The notes under the pieces: generated by a model
Told to the model about the DNA's origin: nothing
The model's database searches: none
What the model saw: the letters and a program-made list of their open reading frames with translations, nothing else
Translations under genes and position numbers: made by a program
Assembly: GCF_900114095.1 (NCBI RefSeq)
Contig: NZ_FORV01000001.1
Location: 124,001-188,000, forward strand
Source: Sphingomonas sp. NFR04
Lineage (GTDB): Bacteria > Pseudomonadota > Alphaproteobacteria > Sphingomonadales > Sphingomonadaceae
DNA length: 64,000 nt
Direction of reading: 5' to 3'
Shown here: positions 1 through 10,808 of the stretch, piece after piece
Layout: each line of letters begins with the position of its first letter
Numbering within the stretch: position 1 is the stretch's first letter

Positions 1-1533
<1,533 letters not shown>

Positions 1534-1558
1534 GCGCATCCGCCACGAACAAGGACAA

Positions 1559-1588
1559 CGGCCTCGGGTACCCCCCCGGGGCCGTTTT
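1559..1588 (+). terminator. Rho-independent terminator of rpoD
   Basis: A ten-pair stem (cggcctcggg / cccggggccg, with one U-G pair) and a six-base loop are followed directly by TTTT. It lies 25 bases after the rpoD stop codon in the correct orientation. Confidence 0.85.
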
Positions 1589-1737
1589 CATTTGGGACAA
1601 GGATGCGTGGGAGCCGGAATCCTGTCTTTCAAGATTAATTTTGGCGTAACCATCTTTCTATGCGCTTCGGTATGGTCGCTATGCGATCCCATCCGGACCG
1701 GCCGATGGCGGGCGGTATTGTCCAGATGAGGAAGGTC

Positions 1738-2403
1738 ATGCTCTTGGATACCGCACCGATGGAGCATTTATCGGGCGCTTGGGGCCCGATGGGCGCTTTG
1801 GCGGGCACCGACGGCAGCGCCCGGCACCCGCATCTGCGTGCGCTCCGCACCGCCGCCCTGCCTCGTCGTGACCTGGCGGACGCGGTCCACCACATCGCGC
1901 GCCTTCATGGCCGCCATCCGGGCCTGATCGATTACGCCGCCGGCCATGCCCGACGCCCGATCGAATGCGAGTGGCTGGAAGCCGCCGCCGACGCCTTCGT
2001 CGCCGAGCGTGCCTATCTCGTCCGCCTCGTCGCCGCGGTGGGGCCCCTGCCCAGCACCCCCGGCCATGCCGAGAGCGAGGCCGCCGCCGCCGCGCAGCGC
2101 CACGCGCTCGACATGCTCGCCCAGTCCGATCGTGCCGGCTGCGCGACCGGCGCCGCAATCGCGCTGGCGATCGAATGGGTCGCGATCCGCGCGGTGCTCG
2201 ACCGCGCCGCCACCAGCTTCGGCATCGATCCCAAGCCCGCCGGCCTGCCGATCCCCGAGGAGACGGTGAGCGTCGTCGACGCGCTGGCCCGCGAAGCCGC
2301 GCACGAGCGCGCGATGCTGTTCGGCGCGCAACAGGTCTTCGCCCAGCATCGCGGGCTGTGGGATCTGCTCGAGGCCCGGGCGAGCGCCCGCAGCCGGGGC
2401 TGA
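1738..2403 (+). CDS. Hypothetical alpha-helical protein downstream of rpoD
   Basis: I do not recognise a named domain. The product is about 221 residues if it starts at 1738 (MLLDTAP). Starts at 1726 and 1660 are in the same frame; AGGAAGG lies just before 1738 but only two bases away, so the start is uncertain. The protein is Ala/His/Arg-rich and predicted mostly helical, with no signal peptide or clear membrane segment. It sits between the rpoD terminator and a 95-bp repeat, so it is probably transcribed alone. The codon usage fits its neighbours, which supports a real gene. Confidence 0.6.
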   Translation: MLLDTAPMEHLSGAWGPMGALAGTDGSARHPHLRALRTAALPRRDLADAVHHIARLHGRHPGLIDYAAGHARRPIECEWLEAAADAFVAERAYLVRLVAAVGPLPSTPGHAESEAAAAAQRHALDMLAQSDRAGCATGAAIALAIEWVAIRAVLDRAATSFGIDPKPAGLPIPEETVSVVDALAREAAHERAMLFGAQQVFAQHRGLWDLLEARASARSRG

Positions 2404-2424
2404 CCTCCGCCACACACTCCCATC

Positions 2425-2519
2425 GTCATCCCCGCGAAGGCGGGGATCCATTGGCGCTGAAGCCGAGGTTCTTTCCCCCAGCGCCCTGGCAAATGGATTC
2501 CCGCCTTGGCGGGAATGAC
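2425..2519. repeat. 95-bp REPIN-like palindromic repeat, copy R1
   Basis: Begins gtcatccccgcgaaggcggg and ends cccgccttggcgggaatgac: two small palindromes in opposite orientation around a conserved core that includes ggttctttcccccagcg. Four more copies of almost the same length are in this window (8576, 47046, 50083, 51596). Confidence 0.85.
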
Positions 2520-2602
2520 TGCGGTTTGGCGGTAGCAAAGACCCCACCCCCTGCCCCTCGGGATGGGTTGCATCCAGCCACCGTTCGTCCCACCTTCTGC
2601 CC

Positions 2603-3445
<843 letters not shown>

Positions 3446-3519
3446 CGATGCGCTCGGCCGATGTCCTCCGGCGCCTAACGTAATGGACGCGCTCCACCCC
3501 TGGGGCGTAGTCTAGCGCC

Positions 3520-4698
3520 ATGTTCCTCGCCTTTCTCGACGAACTGCGCGCCGCGGGCATCCCTGCCAGCCTCAAGGAACATCTGCTGCTGCTCGAAGCG
3601 CTCGACGCGCAGGTGATCGAGCCTACCCCCGAGGCCTTCTACTTCCTCGCCCGCGCCACCTATGTGAAGGACGAGGGGCTGCTCGACCGGTTCGACCAGG
3701 TCTTCGCCAAGGTGTTCCGCGGGGTCGCGTCGACCTATGGCGTGGCGCCCGCCGAAATCCCGGAGGAATGGCTCCGCGCGATTGCCGAGAAATATCTGAC
3801 CGACGAGGAAAAGGCGCAGATCGAAGCGCTCGGCTCCTGGGAAAAGCTGATGGAGACGCTCCAGCAGCGGCTGAACGAGCAGCACGAACGGCACCAGGGC
3901 GGCAGCAAGTGGATCGGCACCGGCGGCACCTCGCCCTTCGGCAATGGCGGCTATAATCCCGAAGGCGTGCGGATCGGCGGCGAGGGCAAGCACCAGCGCG
4001 CGGTGAAGGTGTGGGAGGCGCGCGATTATCGCAACCTCGATTCCACCCGCGAGCTCGGCACCCGCAACATCAAGGTGGCGCTCCGCCGCCTCCGCCGCTT
4101 CGCCCGCGAAGGCGCGGCGGAAGAGCTCGACATAGACGGCACGATCGCCGGCACCGCACGGCAGGGCTGGCTCGACGTCAAGATGCGGCCCGAGCGGCAC
4201 AATGCGGTCAAGCTGCTGCTCTTCCTCGACGTCGGCGGATCGATGGACCCGTTCGTCAAGCTCTGCGAGGAGCTGTTCTCGGCGGCGACCAGCGAGTTCA
4301 AGAACCTGGAGTTCTTCTACTTCCACAACTGCCTCTACGAAGGCGTATGGAAGGACAATCGCCGGCGGTTCACCGAGCGCACCCGCACCGCCGATCTCCT
4401 CCACAAATATGGCCAGGATTACAAAGTGATCTTCGTCGGCGACGCGTCGATGAGCCCCTATGAGATCACCCAGGTCGGCGGCTCGGTCGAGCATCTGAAC
4501 GACGAGCCCGGTGCCACCTGGCTCCAGCGGGTGACCGACACCTGGCCCGCCACCGTGTGGTTGAACGTCCTGCCCGAGGCGCAATGGGGCTATTCCCACT
4601 CGGTGACGATGATCCGCGAGCTGATGCGCGATCGCATGTATCCCCTCACGATTGCGGGGATCGATGCGGCGATGCGCGAGTTGAGTAAAAAGCGATGA
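3520..4698 (+). CDS. CoxE-like VWA-domain protein
   Basis: A 392-residue cytoplasmic protein of the CoxE/VWA family that works with MoxR ATPases. The C-terminal half carries a von Willebrand A fold; its metal site reads DVGGSMD from Asp237, so the usual DxSxS is DxGxS. The N-terminal half is helical (LDELRAAGIPASLKEHLLLLEAL, typical of the family). Its stop overlaps the start of the next gene by four bases (ATGA at 4695-4698), indicating translational coupling. Known of the family: partners of MoxR in cofactor insertion or complex assembly. The specific target here is unknown. Confidence 0.9.
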   Translation: MFLAFLDELRAAGIPASLKEHLLLLEALDAQVIEPTPEAFYFLARATYVKDEGLLDRFDQVFAKVFRGVASTYGVAPAEIPEEWLRAIAEKYLTDEEKAQIEALGSWEKLMETLQQRLNEQHERHQGGSKWIGTGGTSPFGNGGYNPEGVRIGGEGKHQRAVKVWEARDYRNLDSTRELGTRNIKVALRRLRRFAREGAAEELDIDGTIAGTARQGWLDVKMRPERHNAVKLLLFLDVGGSMDPFVKLCEELFSAATSEFKNLEFFYFHNCLYEGVWKDNRRRFTERTRTADLLHKYGQDYKVIFVGDASMSPYEITQVGGSVEHLNDEPGATWLQRVTDTWPATVWLNVLPEAQWGYSHSVTMIRELMRDRMYPLTIAGIDAAMRELSKKR

Positions 4699-5393
4699 CC
4701 AAGATCCGCGACATGCTCCACCGTTGGCACCGGCGCCTGTTCGGTAGCTACACGATCGCCGATCCCCGGCCGATGGCCGAGGCCGCGCCCTACACCTTCT
4801 TCCTGCCCAGCGAGAACGAGGTGCTGGCGCTGCGCCCGGGCGACCTCGCCAAGCTGATCTTCCAGTCCACCCCGCCCTCGCGCGACTATGCCGCCGAGCG
4901 GATGTGGGTGGAAATCACCCGCGCCGAGGGCGAGAAGCTGTGGGGCCGGCTCGACAACGTCCCCCTCGACATGCCCCAGCTCCGCCCCGGCCGCGAAGTG
5001 GCGTTCCGCCGCGGCGACGTGATCGACCTGCGCTGGGGCGAGGACCGCCCGGTCCGCCCGCCCTCGGCTCCGGCGCGACGCCATTACGACGCGCGCTGCC
5101 TGGTCGACAGCTGCGTGCTCGAACAGGGCGCGGCTGTCCATTATCTCTACCGCGAGCTGCCGCTGCCCCCCAGCGTCGGCGACGCGCCCGACAGCGGCTG
5201 GCGCATCCGCGGCGACTATCGCGGGCTGGAAGACGAGGCGATCGGCGCCCGCGCGATCGAGTGCGTCGCGCTCGGCCGGGTGCTCAACATCGACGACAGC
5301 TGGGTCCACCTGATCGATGCCCCCACCGGTTCGGCCTATGTGCGGAACTGGGAGAAGGATGTTTTCGAGCCGGAGTCCGCGGCAGCGGATTGA
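4695..5393 (+). CDS. DUF2314 protein with a C-terminal DUF2185/Imm33-like region
   Basis: A 232-residue protein translationally coupled to the CoxE-like gene. Residues about 68-118 (YAAERMWVEITRAEGEKLWGRLDN... through FRRGDVIDLRW) match the DUF2314 pattern of E. coli YegJ-type proteins. The last 80 residues (DSGWRIRGDYRG ... WVHLIDAPTGSAYVRNWEKDVFEPE) resemble DUF2185/Imm33-like domains; I am less sure of this half. No signal peptide or membrane segment is evident. As the third gene of a MoxR-CoxE unit it may be a substrate adaptor or client, but this is inference only. Confidence 0.72.
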   Translation: MTKIRDMLHRWHRRLFGSYTIADPRPMAEAAPYTFFLPSENEVLALRPGDLAKLIFQSTPPSRDYAAERMWVEITRAEGEKLWGRLDNVPLDMPQLRPGREVAFRRGDVIDLRWGEDRPVRPPSAPARRHYDARCLVDSCVLEQGAAVHYLYRELPLPPSVGDAPDSGWRIRGDYRGLEDEAIGARAIECVALGRVLNIDDSWVHLIDAPTGSAYVRNWEKDVFEPESAAAD

Positions 5394-5445
5394 AGACGGA
5401 TAACTAACGCCACCTCTGAAAAGCGATGTTCGCCAAAGCAGCTCA

Positions 5446-5853
5446 TTAGATTGGCAGTACGGTAAACATCTGTACAGAGGTTAGGTCCTCCGAGTACTCC
5501 GCGTGCAGTTCGAAACCATCGCGGACGAAGCGGTCCCATGCCGGCTTCCATCCTAATACTGGCATTTGGCCAGCTTCAGCGCTTTCTTCAGGACTTCCCA
5601 GGCGAGAGCGGACCACCTCCCGCGACATGTCAAAGGTCAGGTCGAGCGGAACGCGGAATGGGAAGCGCGCGAAGCCTTCCTTCCCACCGCCATAGAGAAA
5701 CACAGCCGCGACGTGACCGTCCACGACCACCAAGGAGATCCCGAACGCGATTGAACTGAGATAGTCTCGATCGTCTAAGCGCTCGTACGTTATCTCACCC
5801 AGCTGTGGAAGCTGGTTCGGCAGTTTGCCGAGCAGTTCCTCAGCAGCGATCAC
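5446..5853 (-). CDS. Orphan hypothetical protein of lower GC content
   Basis: About 135 residues with no domain I can name. The likely start is GTG at 5853, preceded by GGGAG seven bases upstream; a longer reading up to 5961 would overlap the Hpt gene and is disfavoured. The body (FPFRVPLDLTFDMSREVVRSRLGSPEES, ending FELHAEYSEDLTSVQMFTVLPI) resembles small accessory or immunity-type proteins found beside toxin and conflict loci, but no toxin is nearby. GC content is visibly lower than that of both neighbours, which suggests recent acquisition. It converges with the DUF2314 gene. Confidence 0.6.
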   Translation of the reverse strand: MIAAEELLGKLPNQLPQLGEITYERLDDRDYLSSIAFGISLVVVDGHVAAVFLYGGGKEGFARFPFRVPLDLTFDMSREVVRSRLGSPEESAEAGQMPVLGWKPAWDRFVRDGFELHAEYSEDLTSVQMFTVLPI

Positions 5854-5881
5854 TTTCTCGCTCCCGGTTAATGCCGCAAAC

Positions 5882-6175
5882 TCAAAGCTTCTCCACCGCC
5901 TTGTCGATACGCCGCAACAGCGCGCCGTCCTGGGCGCTGCGGCGCACCGCCTCTTCGGCAAGCCCCATCAGGCTGGTCGCGCCGAAGCTGCCGGCCAGGC
6001 TCTGCAGCCGCAGCGCGGCGCCCGCCCATTGCTCGGCACCCTTGGAGGTTTTCATCATGTCGACCGAACGGTTGACGCTCTCGAGGAACGCGTCGCGCAG
6101 CTCGGCGATCAGCGCGGGGTCGTCGCCCACGGCGGCGGCAAGGCTCGTGTCGATTGCACCGGGATCATAGGCCAT
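5882..6175 (-). CDS. Hpt-fold protein lacking the phosphoryl-accepting histidine
   Basis: A 97-residue helical protein with the outline of a histidine phosphotransfer domain: the first helix has DDPALIAELRDAFLES and the central helix has WAGAALRLQSLAGSFGA, which corresponds to the usual AAHxLKGxxGxxGA motif. The phosphorylatable His is replaced by Leu, and there is no histidine anywhere in the protein, so it cannot relay phosphate in the usual way. It may be a scaffold or binding decoy for a response regulator. It is divergent from the long coiled-coil gene starting at 6258 and shares an 82-base gap with it. Confidence 0.75.
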   Translation of the reverse strand: MAYDPGAIDTSLAAAVGDDPALIAELRDAFLESVNRSVDMMKTSKGAEQWAGAALRLQSLAGSFGATSLMGLAEEAVRRSAQDGALLRRIDKAVEKL

Positions 6176-6257
6176 GCAGAAACCCTAACGCGCGATCGTT
6201 AACCGTTCGTTGCCAACCCGGTCTTGGTCCGCGCGGCAAAGCTGGTACAGTGGCCCG

Positions 6258-8546
6258 ATGACTGGGGGCTCCACCGCTGAATCCGCCGTACCGTTCGACA
6301 CCCACGCCGCCGAGCCGCCCGTGCTCGCGGAGAGCCTGGTGATCGACGAACCCGCACCCGTGGCACCGCACGATGCGATCGAAGCGCCGCGCCTCGGCTG
6401 GATCCTCACCTTGCTCGCCGTCGCCGCCGGGGTCGGCGCGACCTATGGCATGGCCGCACTCGCCCTGCCCGCCTGGGACGAGCCGCTGAGCAATTTCCAG
6501 CGCGTCCAGCTGCTCGCCTCGCTCTGCGTGCCCGCCGCGGTGGTCGCGCTGCTCTACCTGATCGCGATGCGCACCAGCACCACCGAGGCGCGCCGCCATG
6601 CCTATACTGCCCGGGCGATGCGCGTGGCGGCCGAGGAACTCGAAGCGCGCACCGCCGCGCTCACTGATCGCCTCCTCGCCCAGCGCAACGCGCTTGCCGA
6701 GCAGGAAACCAGCCTGTCGGTACTGAGCGACGCCGCCGCGGAGCGCCTCGCCCATGCCGCCGCCAGCGCCCAGCGCCAGGCGGAGATGGTCGCTGCCGGC
6801 ACCCAGCAGCTGAGCGCCATGACCAGCGCCGCCGAGCACAGCGTCTCCGTGATCCTCGCCTCGCTGCCCAAGGCGCATGAGGAGATGCGCGGGCTGGCCG
6901 ACCGGGTCGACCAGGCCGGTCTCCAGGCCGGCCAGACCGCCGCCGCGCTCGACATCCAGCTGACCGTGCTCGCCGAGCGTGGTCGCGAAGCCGATCGCAT
7001 CGCCGGGGGCGCTGCCGAGCGCCTCGCCGCCCATATCTCCCGCATGGAAGCGACCAGCGAGGCGGCGAGCAGCCGGCTCGAACAGGTGAGCGACCAGATG
7101 TCCGCCCAGGTCGACGCGGTGCTCGATCGCGCCGCCGCCGCCATCGACCAGTCCCGCCAGGGCATCGCCGCGCAAGGCGACGCGATGCTGGCGATGCTCG
7201 GCGCCAACCAGGCCGCGCTCGAACGCGCCACCGAGGACAGCAGCACGGCGATGGCGCAGCGCATGGCGCTGATCGAGGATGCGATCATCCGCATCTCGTC
7301 GCGGCTCAGCGAGGAGCAGCGGCGCGGCGACGCGCTGTTCGCTCGCCTCTCCGAAGGCGCCGCGCATTTCGACGGCGAGCTCGAAGTGCTCCACGCCGCC
7401 GGGACCCGCCGCACCGAGGCGCTAGCCGCCGCAATCCACGGGCTGCACCAGTCGATGGACGGCATGACCCAGTCGATGCGCACCGGCGAAGGCACGGCGC
7501 GCGAGGTGATCGCCACCGCCGAGAATTTGCTCACCGCGCTCGACGCGGCCGCGCGCGAGATCGACGAGACGATGCCTGCCGCGCTCGGCCGGCTCGACGA
7601 GCGGATCGACGCCACCCGCAAGCGCATCGCCGCCTCCAAGCCCGAGCTGCTCGGGCTGGTCACCGCCGCAGAGACCACGCACGATGCCGTGGCGGGCATT
7701 GCCGCCTCGGTCACCCACCAGCAGACTGCGCTCGAACGCGGCCGCGCAGCGCTCGCCGAGACGCTGGCGACCGCTGCCGACCAGGCCGAGACGCTCAGCC
7801 GCGCGGTCGACGGCGCGATCCTCCACGCCAGGAGCTTCACCAGCGACGCCGCGCCCGAGCTGATCGAGACGCTACTCCGCGTCCGCGACAGCGCCAACAA
7901 GGCCGCCGACCATGCCCGCGAGGCGATCGACGGCATCGTGCCCGCGGTCAACCGCGTGCTCCAGGACGCGACCGACCAGGTGATCGAGCATGCGGTGGAG
8001 CTCTCGGTCCGCCGCCAGGTCGAGACGCTGACCAAAGCCGCCGACGCCGCGATCGGTGCCGCCGCCCGCGCCGCCGAGCATCTCCGCGCGCAGATGACCG
8101 TGCTGGAAGAGGCCAACCAGCTCGCAGAGGCGCGCATCGCCGAGGCGCAGGACGCGCAGGAACGCGCCGACAGCGACGGCTTCGCCCACCACATGGCGCT
8201 GCTGATCGACGCGCTGCACTCGACCTCGATCGACATCGCCAAGACCTTCTCAACCGAAGTGACCGACGGTGCCTGGGGCGCCTATCTCAAGGGTGATCGG
8301 GGCGTGTTCACCCGCCGCGCGGTGCGCCTGCTCGCGCCCCACGAGGCCCGCGAGATCCACCGGCTCTACGATCATGACGAAACGTTCCGCGAGAACGTCC
8401 ACCGCTATGTCCATGATTTCGAGACGATGCTGCGCCAGGTGCTGAGCCTGCGCGAAGGCAATCCGCTGGCGGTGACCCTGCTCTCGTCCGACGCGGGCAA
8501 GCTCTACGTCGCGCTCGCCCAGGCGATCGAGCGGCTGCGCAACTGA
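6258..8546 (+). CDS. Two-TM, long coiled-coil protein, TipN-like architecture
   Basis: About 762 residues from ATG 6258 (an upstream ATG at 6210 is in frame but less likely). Two N-terminal membrane segments (around LGWILTLLAVAAGVGATYGM and LLASLCVPAAVVALLYLIAM) are followed by some 500 residues of Ala/Glu/Arg/Gln-rich heptads, a coiled coil. A conserved globular tail of about 120 residues follows (DIAKTFSTEVTDGAWGAYLKGDRGVFTRRAVRLL ... FRENVHRYVHDFETML). No MCP signalling hairpin is present, so it is not a chemoreceptor. Caulobacter TipN, a birth-scar polarity marker, has the same layout of two membrane segments plus a long coiled coil; homology is inferred from architecture only. Confidence 0.7.
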   Translation: MTGGSTAESAVPFDTHAAEPPVLAESLVIDEPAPVAPHDAIEAPRLGWILTLLAVAAGVGATYGMAALALPAWDEPLSNFQRVQLLASLCVPAAVVALLYLIAMRTSTTEARRHAYTARAMRVAAEELEARTAALTDRLLAQRNALAEQETSLSVLSDAAAERLAHAAASAQRQAEMVAAGTQQLSAMTSAAEHSVSVILASLPKAHEEMRGLADRVDQAGLQAGQTAAALDIQLTVLAERGREADRIAGGAAERLAAHISRMEATSEAASSRLEQVSDQMSAQVDAVLDRAAAAIDQSRQGIAAQGDAMLAMLGANQAALERATEDSSTAMAQRMALIEDAIIRISSRLSEEQRRGDALFARLSEGAAHFDGELEVLHAAGTRRTEALAAAIHGLHQSMDGMTQSMRTGEGTAREVIATAENLLTALDAAAREIDETMPAALGRLDERIDATRKRIAASKPELLGLVTAAETTHDAVAGIAASVTHQQTALERGRAALAETLATAADQAETLSRAVDGAILHARSFTSDAAPELIETLLRVRDSANKAADHAREAIDGIVPAVNRVLQDATDQVIEHAVELSVRRQVETLTKAADAAIGAAARAAEHLRAQMTVLEEANQLAEARIAEAQDAQERADSDGFAHHMALLIDALHSTSIDIAKTFSTEVTDGAWGAYLKGDRGVFTRRAVRLLAPHEAREIHRLYDHDETFRENVHRYVHDFETMLRQVLSLREGNPLAVTLLSSDAGKLYVALAQAIERLRN

Positions 8547-8575
8547 GGTTTGGGGGGCTGATCCCCGCCCAAGTC

Positions 8576-8669
8576 GTCATCCCGGCGAAAGCCGGGATCC
8601 AGACGCCACGCGCTCTCAGAAGGAGCCGCGCCGGAGACCCCAATGGATTCCGGCTTTCGCCGGAATGAC
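8576..8669. repeat. REPIN-like palindromic repeat, copy R2 (divergent)
   Basis: Starts gtcatcccggcgaaagccggg and ends ccggctttcgccggaatgac, 94 bp. The end palindromes have the same skeleton as the other copies but use CCGGC/AAAG instead of CCCGC/AAGG, and the core is diverged. It fills the gap between two convergent genes. Confidence 0.8.
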
Positions 8670-8686
8670 GGCCTGGGCGGCGGCTC

Positions 8687-9742
8687 CTACCGCTTCGACG
8701 GCGGACGGGTGGAGTCGCGGACGATCAGCGTCGAGGGCAGCACCACCGGCTCAGCCGACGCGGGCGCGCGGCCCGCGCACGCATCGATGATCCGCTCGAC
8801 CGCCTTGGCCGTGATGTCGGCGATCGGCTGGGACACCGCCGTCAGCGCCGGGGTGGCGAAGCGGACGATCGGCGTGTCGTCGAAGCTGACCAGCGATACG
8901 TCCTCGGGCACGCTGCGCCCCCGCCCCCGGACCGCCGCTATCGTCGCCAGCGCGGTCTGGTCGTTGGCGGCAATCACCGCGGTCACCTCCGACCGGTCGA
9001 GCAGTGTCCGCGCCGCGATCAGCCCGGCATCGTAGGAGAAGTCGCCGGTCTCGAGCAGCCCGTCCGAGGACAGCCCCGCCGCCGCCATCGCCGCGCGCCA
9101 GCCCTCGACGCGCCAGGCGCTGAGCTCATATTCCGCAGGGCCCGCGATAAAGCCGATGCGCCGATGCCCCAGCGCCAGCAGATGCTCGGTCGCCAGCCGC
9201 GCGCTGCCGCGATCGTCCTGCACCAGCATATGCCCCGGCCCCTCGACGACCGAGCCGATCCGGGCGATCTCGATCCCCTTCTCCGCCAGCAACTTGAGGA
9301 TCACCAGGTTCTGCGAATGCGGCGGGGTGAGGATCGCGCCGTCGGGCTGGAGCGCGGCGATCGCGGCGGAGATCTCGCGCTCGATCTGGTCGCTCTGGGT
9401 GTCGACCAGCTCGACGATCATCCGATAGCCGTGCGCCGCGCAGGCGAGCATGCCGCCGAGCAGCATCTGGTCGACCCAGTCGCGCCCCTCGCGTGCGCGC
9501 CAGTCGGCGATCGTCCGCTCGCGATCGTTGAGCGCGAGGATCAGATAGGAGCGCGACCCGCTCATCCGCTGCGCCGCCAGCGAGGGCACATAGCCGAGCT
9601 TGGCGATCGACGCCTGGACGCGGTGGAGCATCTCCGGCCGCACGCCGGGCTCCTTGTTGATGACGCGGCTGACCGTCTGCAGCGAGACGCCGGCATCGGC
9701 CGCGACATGGCGGATCGTCACGGACTGGCGTCTACGAGACAT
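8687..9742 (-). CDS. LacI-family transcriptional regulator
   Basis: A 351-residue repressor starting at ATG 9742, with GAGGAAG upstream. The N-terminal helix-turn-helix reads VTIRHVAADAGVSLQTVSRVINKEPGV, the LacI signature, followed by the hinge helix (YVPSLAAQRMSG) and a periplasmic-binding-protein-like sugar-sensing domain. It is the last gene of the phoD-receptor-sapC-cupin locus and probably controls it. A perfect palindrome typical of LacI operators lies at 15361-15376 upstream of phoD. The inducer is unknown. Confidence 0.93.
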   Translation of the reverse strand: MSRRRQSVTIRHVAADAGVSLQTVSRVINKEPGVRPEMLHRVQASIAKLGYVPSLAAQRMSGSRSYLILALNDRERTIADWRAREGRDWVDQMLLGGMLACAAHGYRMIVELVDTQSDQIEREISAAIAALQPDGAILTPPHSQNLVILKLLAEKGIEIARIGSVVEGPGHMLVQDDRGSARLATEHLLALGHRRIGFIAGPAEYELSAWRVEGWRAAMAAAGLSSDGLLETGDFSYDAGLIAARTLLDRSEVTAVIAANDQTALATIAAVRGRGRSVPEDVSLVSFDDTPIVRFATPALTAVSQPIADITAKAVERIIDACAGRAPASAEPVVLPSTLIVRDSTRPPSKR

Positions 9743-9770
9743 GCAACTTCCTCTCCTGCATCGTTTTTGC

Positions 9771-10808
9771 TTAGCGGCTGAGCTGCCGCAACAGATACGC
9801 ACACAACTGCCCCGCCGTTTCGGGCGTGAGCGGATCGAGGATGCCGCGGCCGCCCTCGGGGAGATGCGCGGTCACCGCGTCGCCGGGCGAGAAGACATAA
9901 TGGTCGAACACCTGCCGCCAATGCGCCCGCTCCGCCGCCGGCAGGTCGCGGATCGCGAGCAGCGCGGCGAGCAGCGCGTCGTTGGGCTCGGCGAGCCAGG
10001 CCGGGCGCGTCCGCCACCAATAGTTGATCATCACGTTGAAGCCGTCGAGCGCCTCGACATGGTGCCCCCACAGGCTCGGGATGCGCAGCGCGTCGCCGGG
10101 CGCCAACACTACCGTGCGAGCATGGCGCAGCGCCTCGCGGAACCGGGGGAAGCGCGCAAAATCGGGCGCGTGGAAATCGACCATGCTGATAGCGCGGCCG
10201 CCCGGCGTATTGTCGAGCGGGCCGGGATAGAGATTGGCGAACTGGTCGGGCGGGAACAGCGTGAAGCGGCGGTGGCCCACCGCGGTGCAGACCAGATTGT
10301 CGGGCTCGTCGCAATGCGCGGCGACGCGCGTCGCGGTGCCGATCCAGATCGTCGCGGCGAGCCCGTCGCGCGGTCCCAGCGGCATCGGATTGGCCTCGGC
10401 CAGACCGGGGAAGAAGCGCGGCACGTCCGTGGAGGCGATATAGCGGAGCGGCGCATCGACCCGTCCCTCATCCGCGGCCATGTCGGCGAAGATCTGGCCG
10501 ATTCGCGCGCGGCGGGTTCGGTGGTTCATCGCCATGGTGTCGTCGTAGAAGATGCGGGCGCCGGCACCGGGCGCGCCCTCCGCATAGGTGAAGTCGGTAT
10601 CGCGTGCGAAGTTGGCGAGATAGGTGCGGGCTTCCGCCGCCCCCGTCCCGCCCACCGCGACCAGCGGCCAGTCGGCGACCAGCCCGCGCACCACGAACGG
10701 CTCGGCCGAAGCCGCCAGCGCATGGTCGAGCGCCCAGCAATCGGCGGCGACGATCTCGGGCACCGGCCGCAGCCCGTCGAACAGGTCCGCGGGATCAGGC
10801 ATCGGCAC
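9771..10808 (-). CDS. Cupin-like (JmjC-related) domain protein
   Basis: A 345-residue cupin_8 protein. A HxD pair (AAHCDEPDNL) and a later histidine (WGHHVEAL) fit the facial triad of Fe(II)/2-oxoglutarate oxygenases of this fold. Such genes commonly accompany SapC and TonB-dependent receptor genes in Caulobacter and sphingomonads; their substrate is not established. It overlaps the sapC end by 14 bases, or 8 if it starts at the second Met (10802), so the two are translated together. No signal peptide: cytoplasmic. Confidence 0.88.
   Translation of the reverse strand: MPMPDPADLFDGLRPVPEIVAADCWALDHALAASAEPFVVRGLVADWPLVAVGGTGAAEARTYLANFARDTDFTYAEGAPGAGARIFYDDTMAMNHRTRRARIGQIFADMAADEGRVDAPLRYIASTDVPRFFPGLAEANPMPLGPRDGLAATIWIGTATRVAAHCDEPDNLVCTAVGHRRFTLFPPDQFANLYPGPLDNTPGGRAISMVDFHAPDFARFPRFREALRHARTVVLAPGDALRIPSLWGHHVEALDGFNVMINYWWRTRPAWLAEPNDALLAALLAIRDLPAAERAHWRQVFDHYVFSPGDAVTAHLPEGGRGILDPLTPETAGQLCAYLLRQLSR

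Noticed and set aside
2425..2519. The REPIN-like element as a CRISPR unit
   Set aside because: Copies are single, kilobases apart and intergenic; there is no repeat-spacer array or cas gene.
5854..5961. N-terminal extension of the orphan gene to an ATG at 5961
   Set aside because: It would overlap most of the Hpt C-terminus in another frame; a GTG with a good SD exists at 5853.
6258..8546. Coiled-coil protein as a methyl-accepting chemotaxis protein
   Set aside because: It has no HAMP domain and no conserved MCP hairpin tip; the C-terminal block is of another type.
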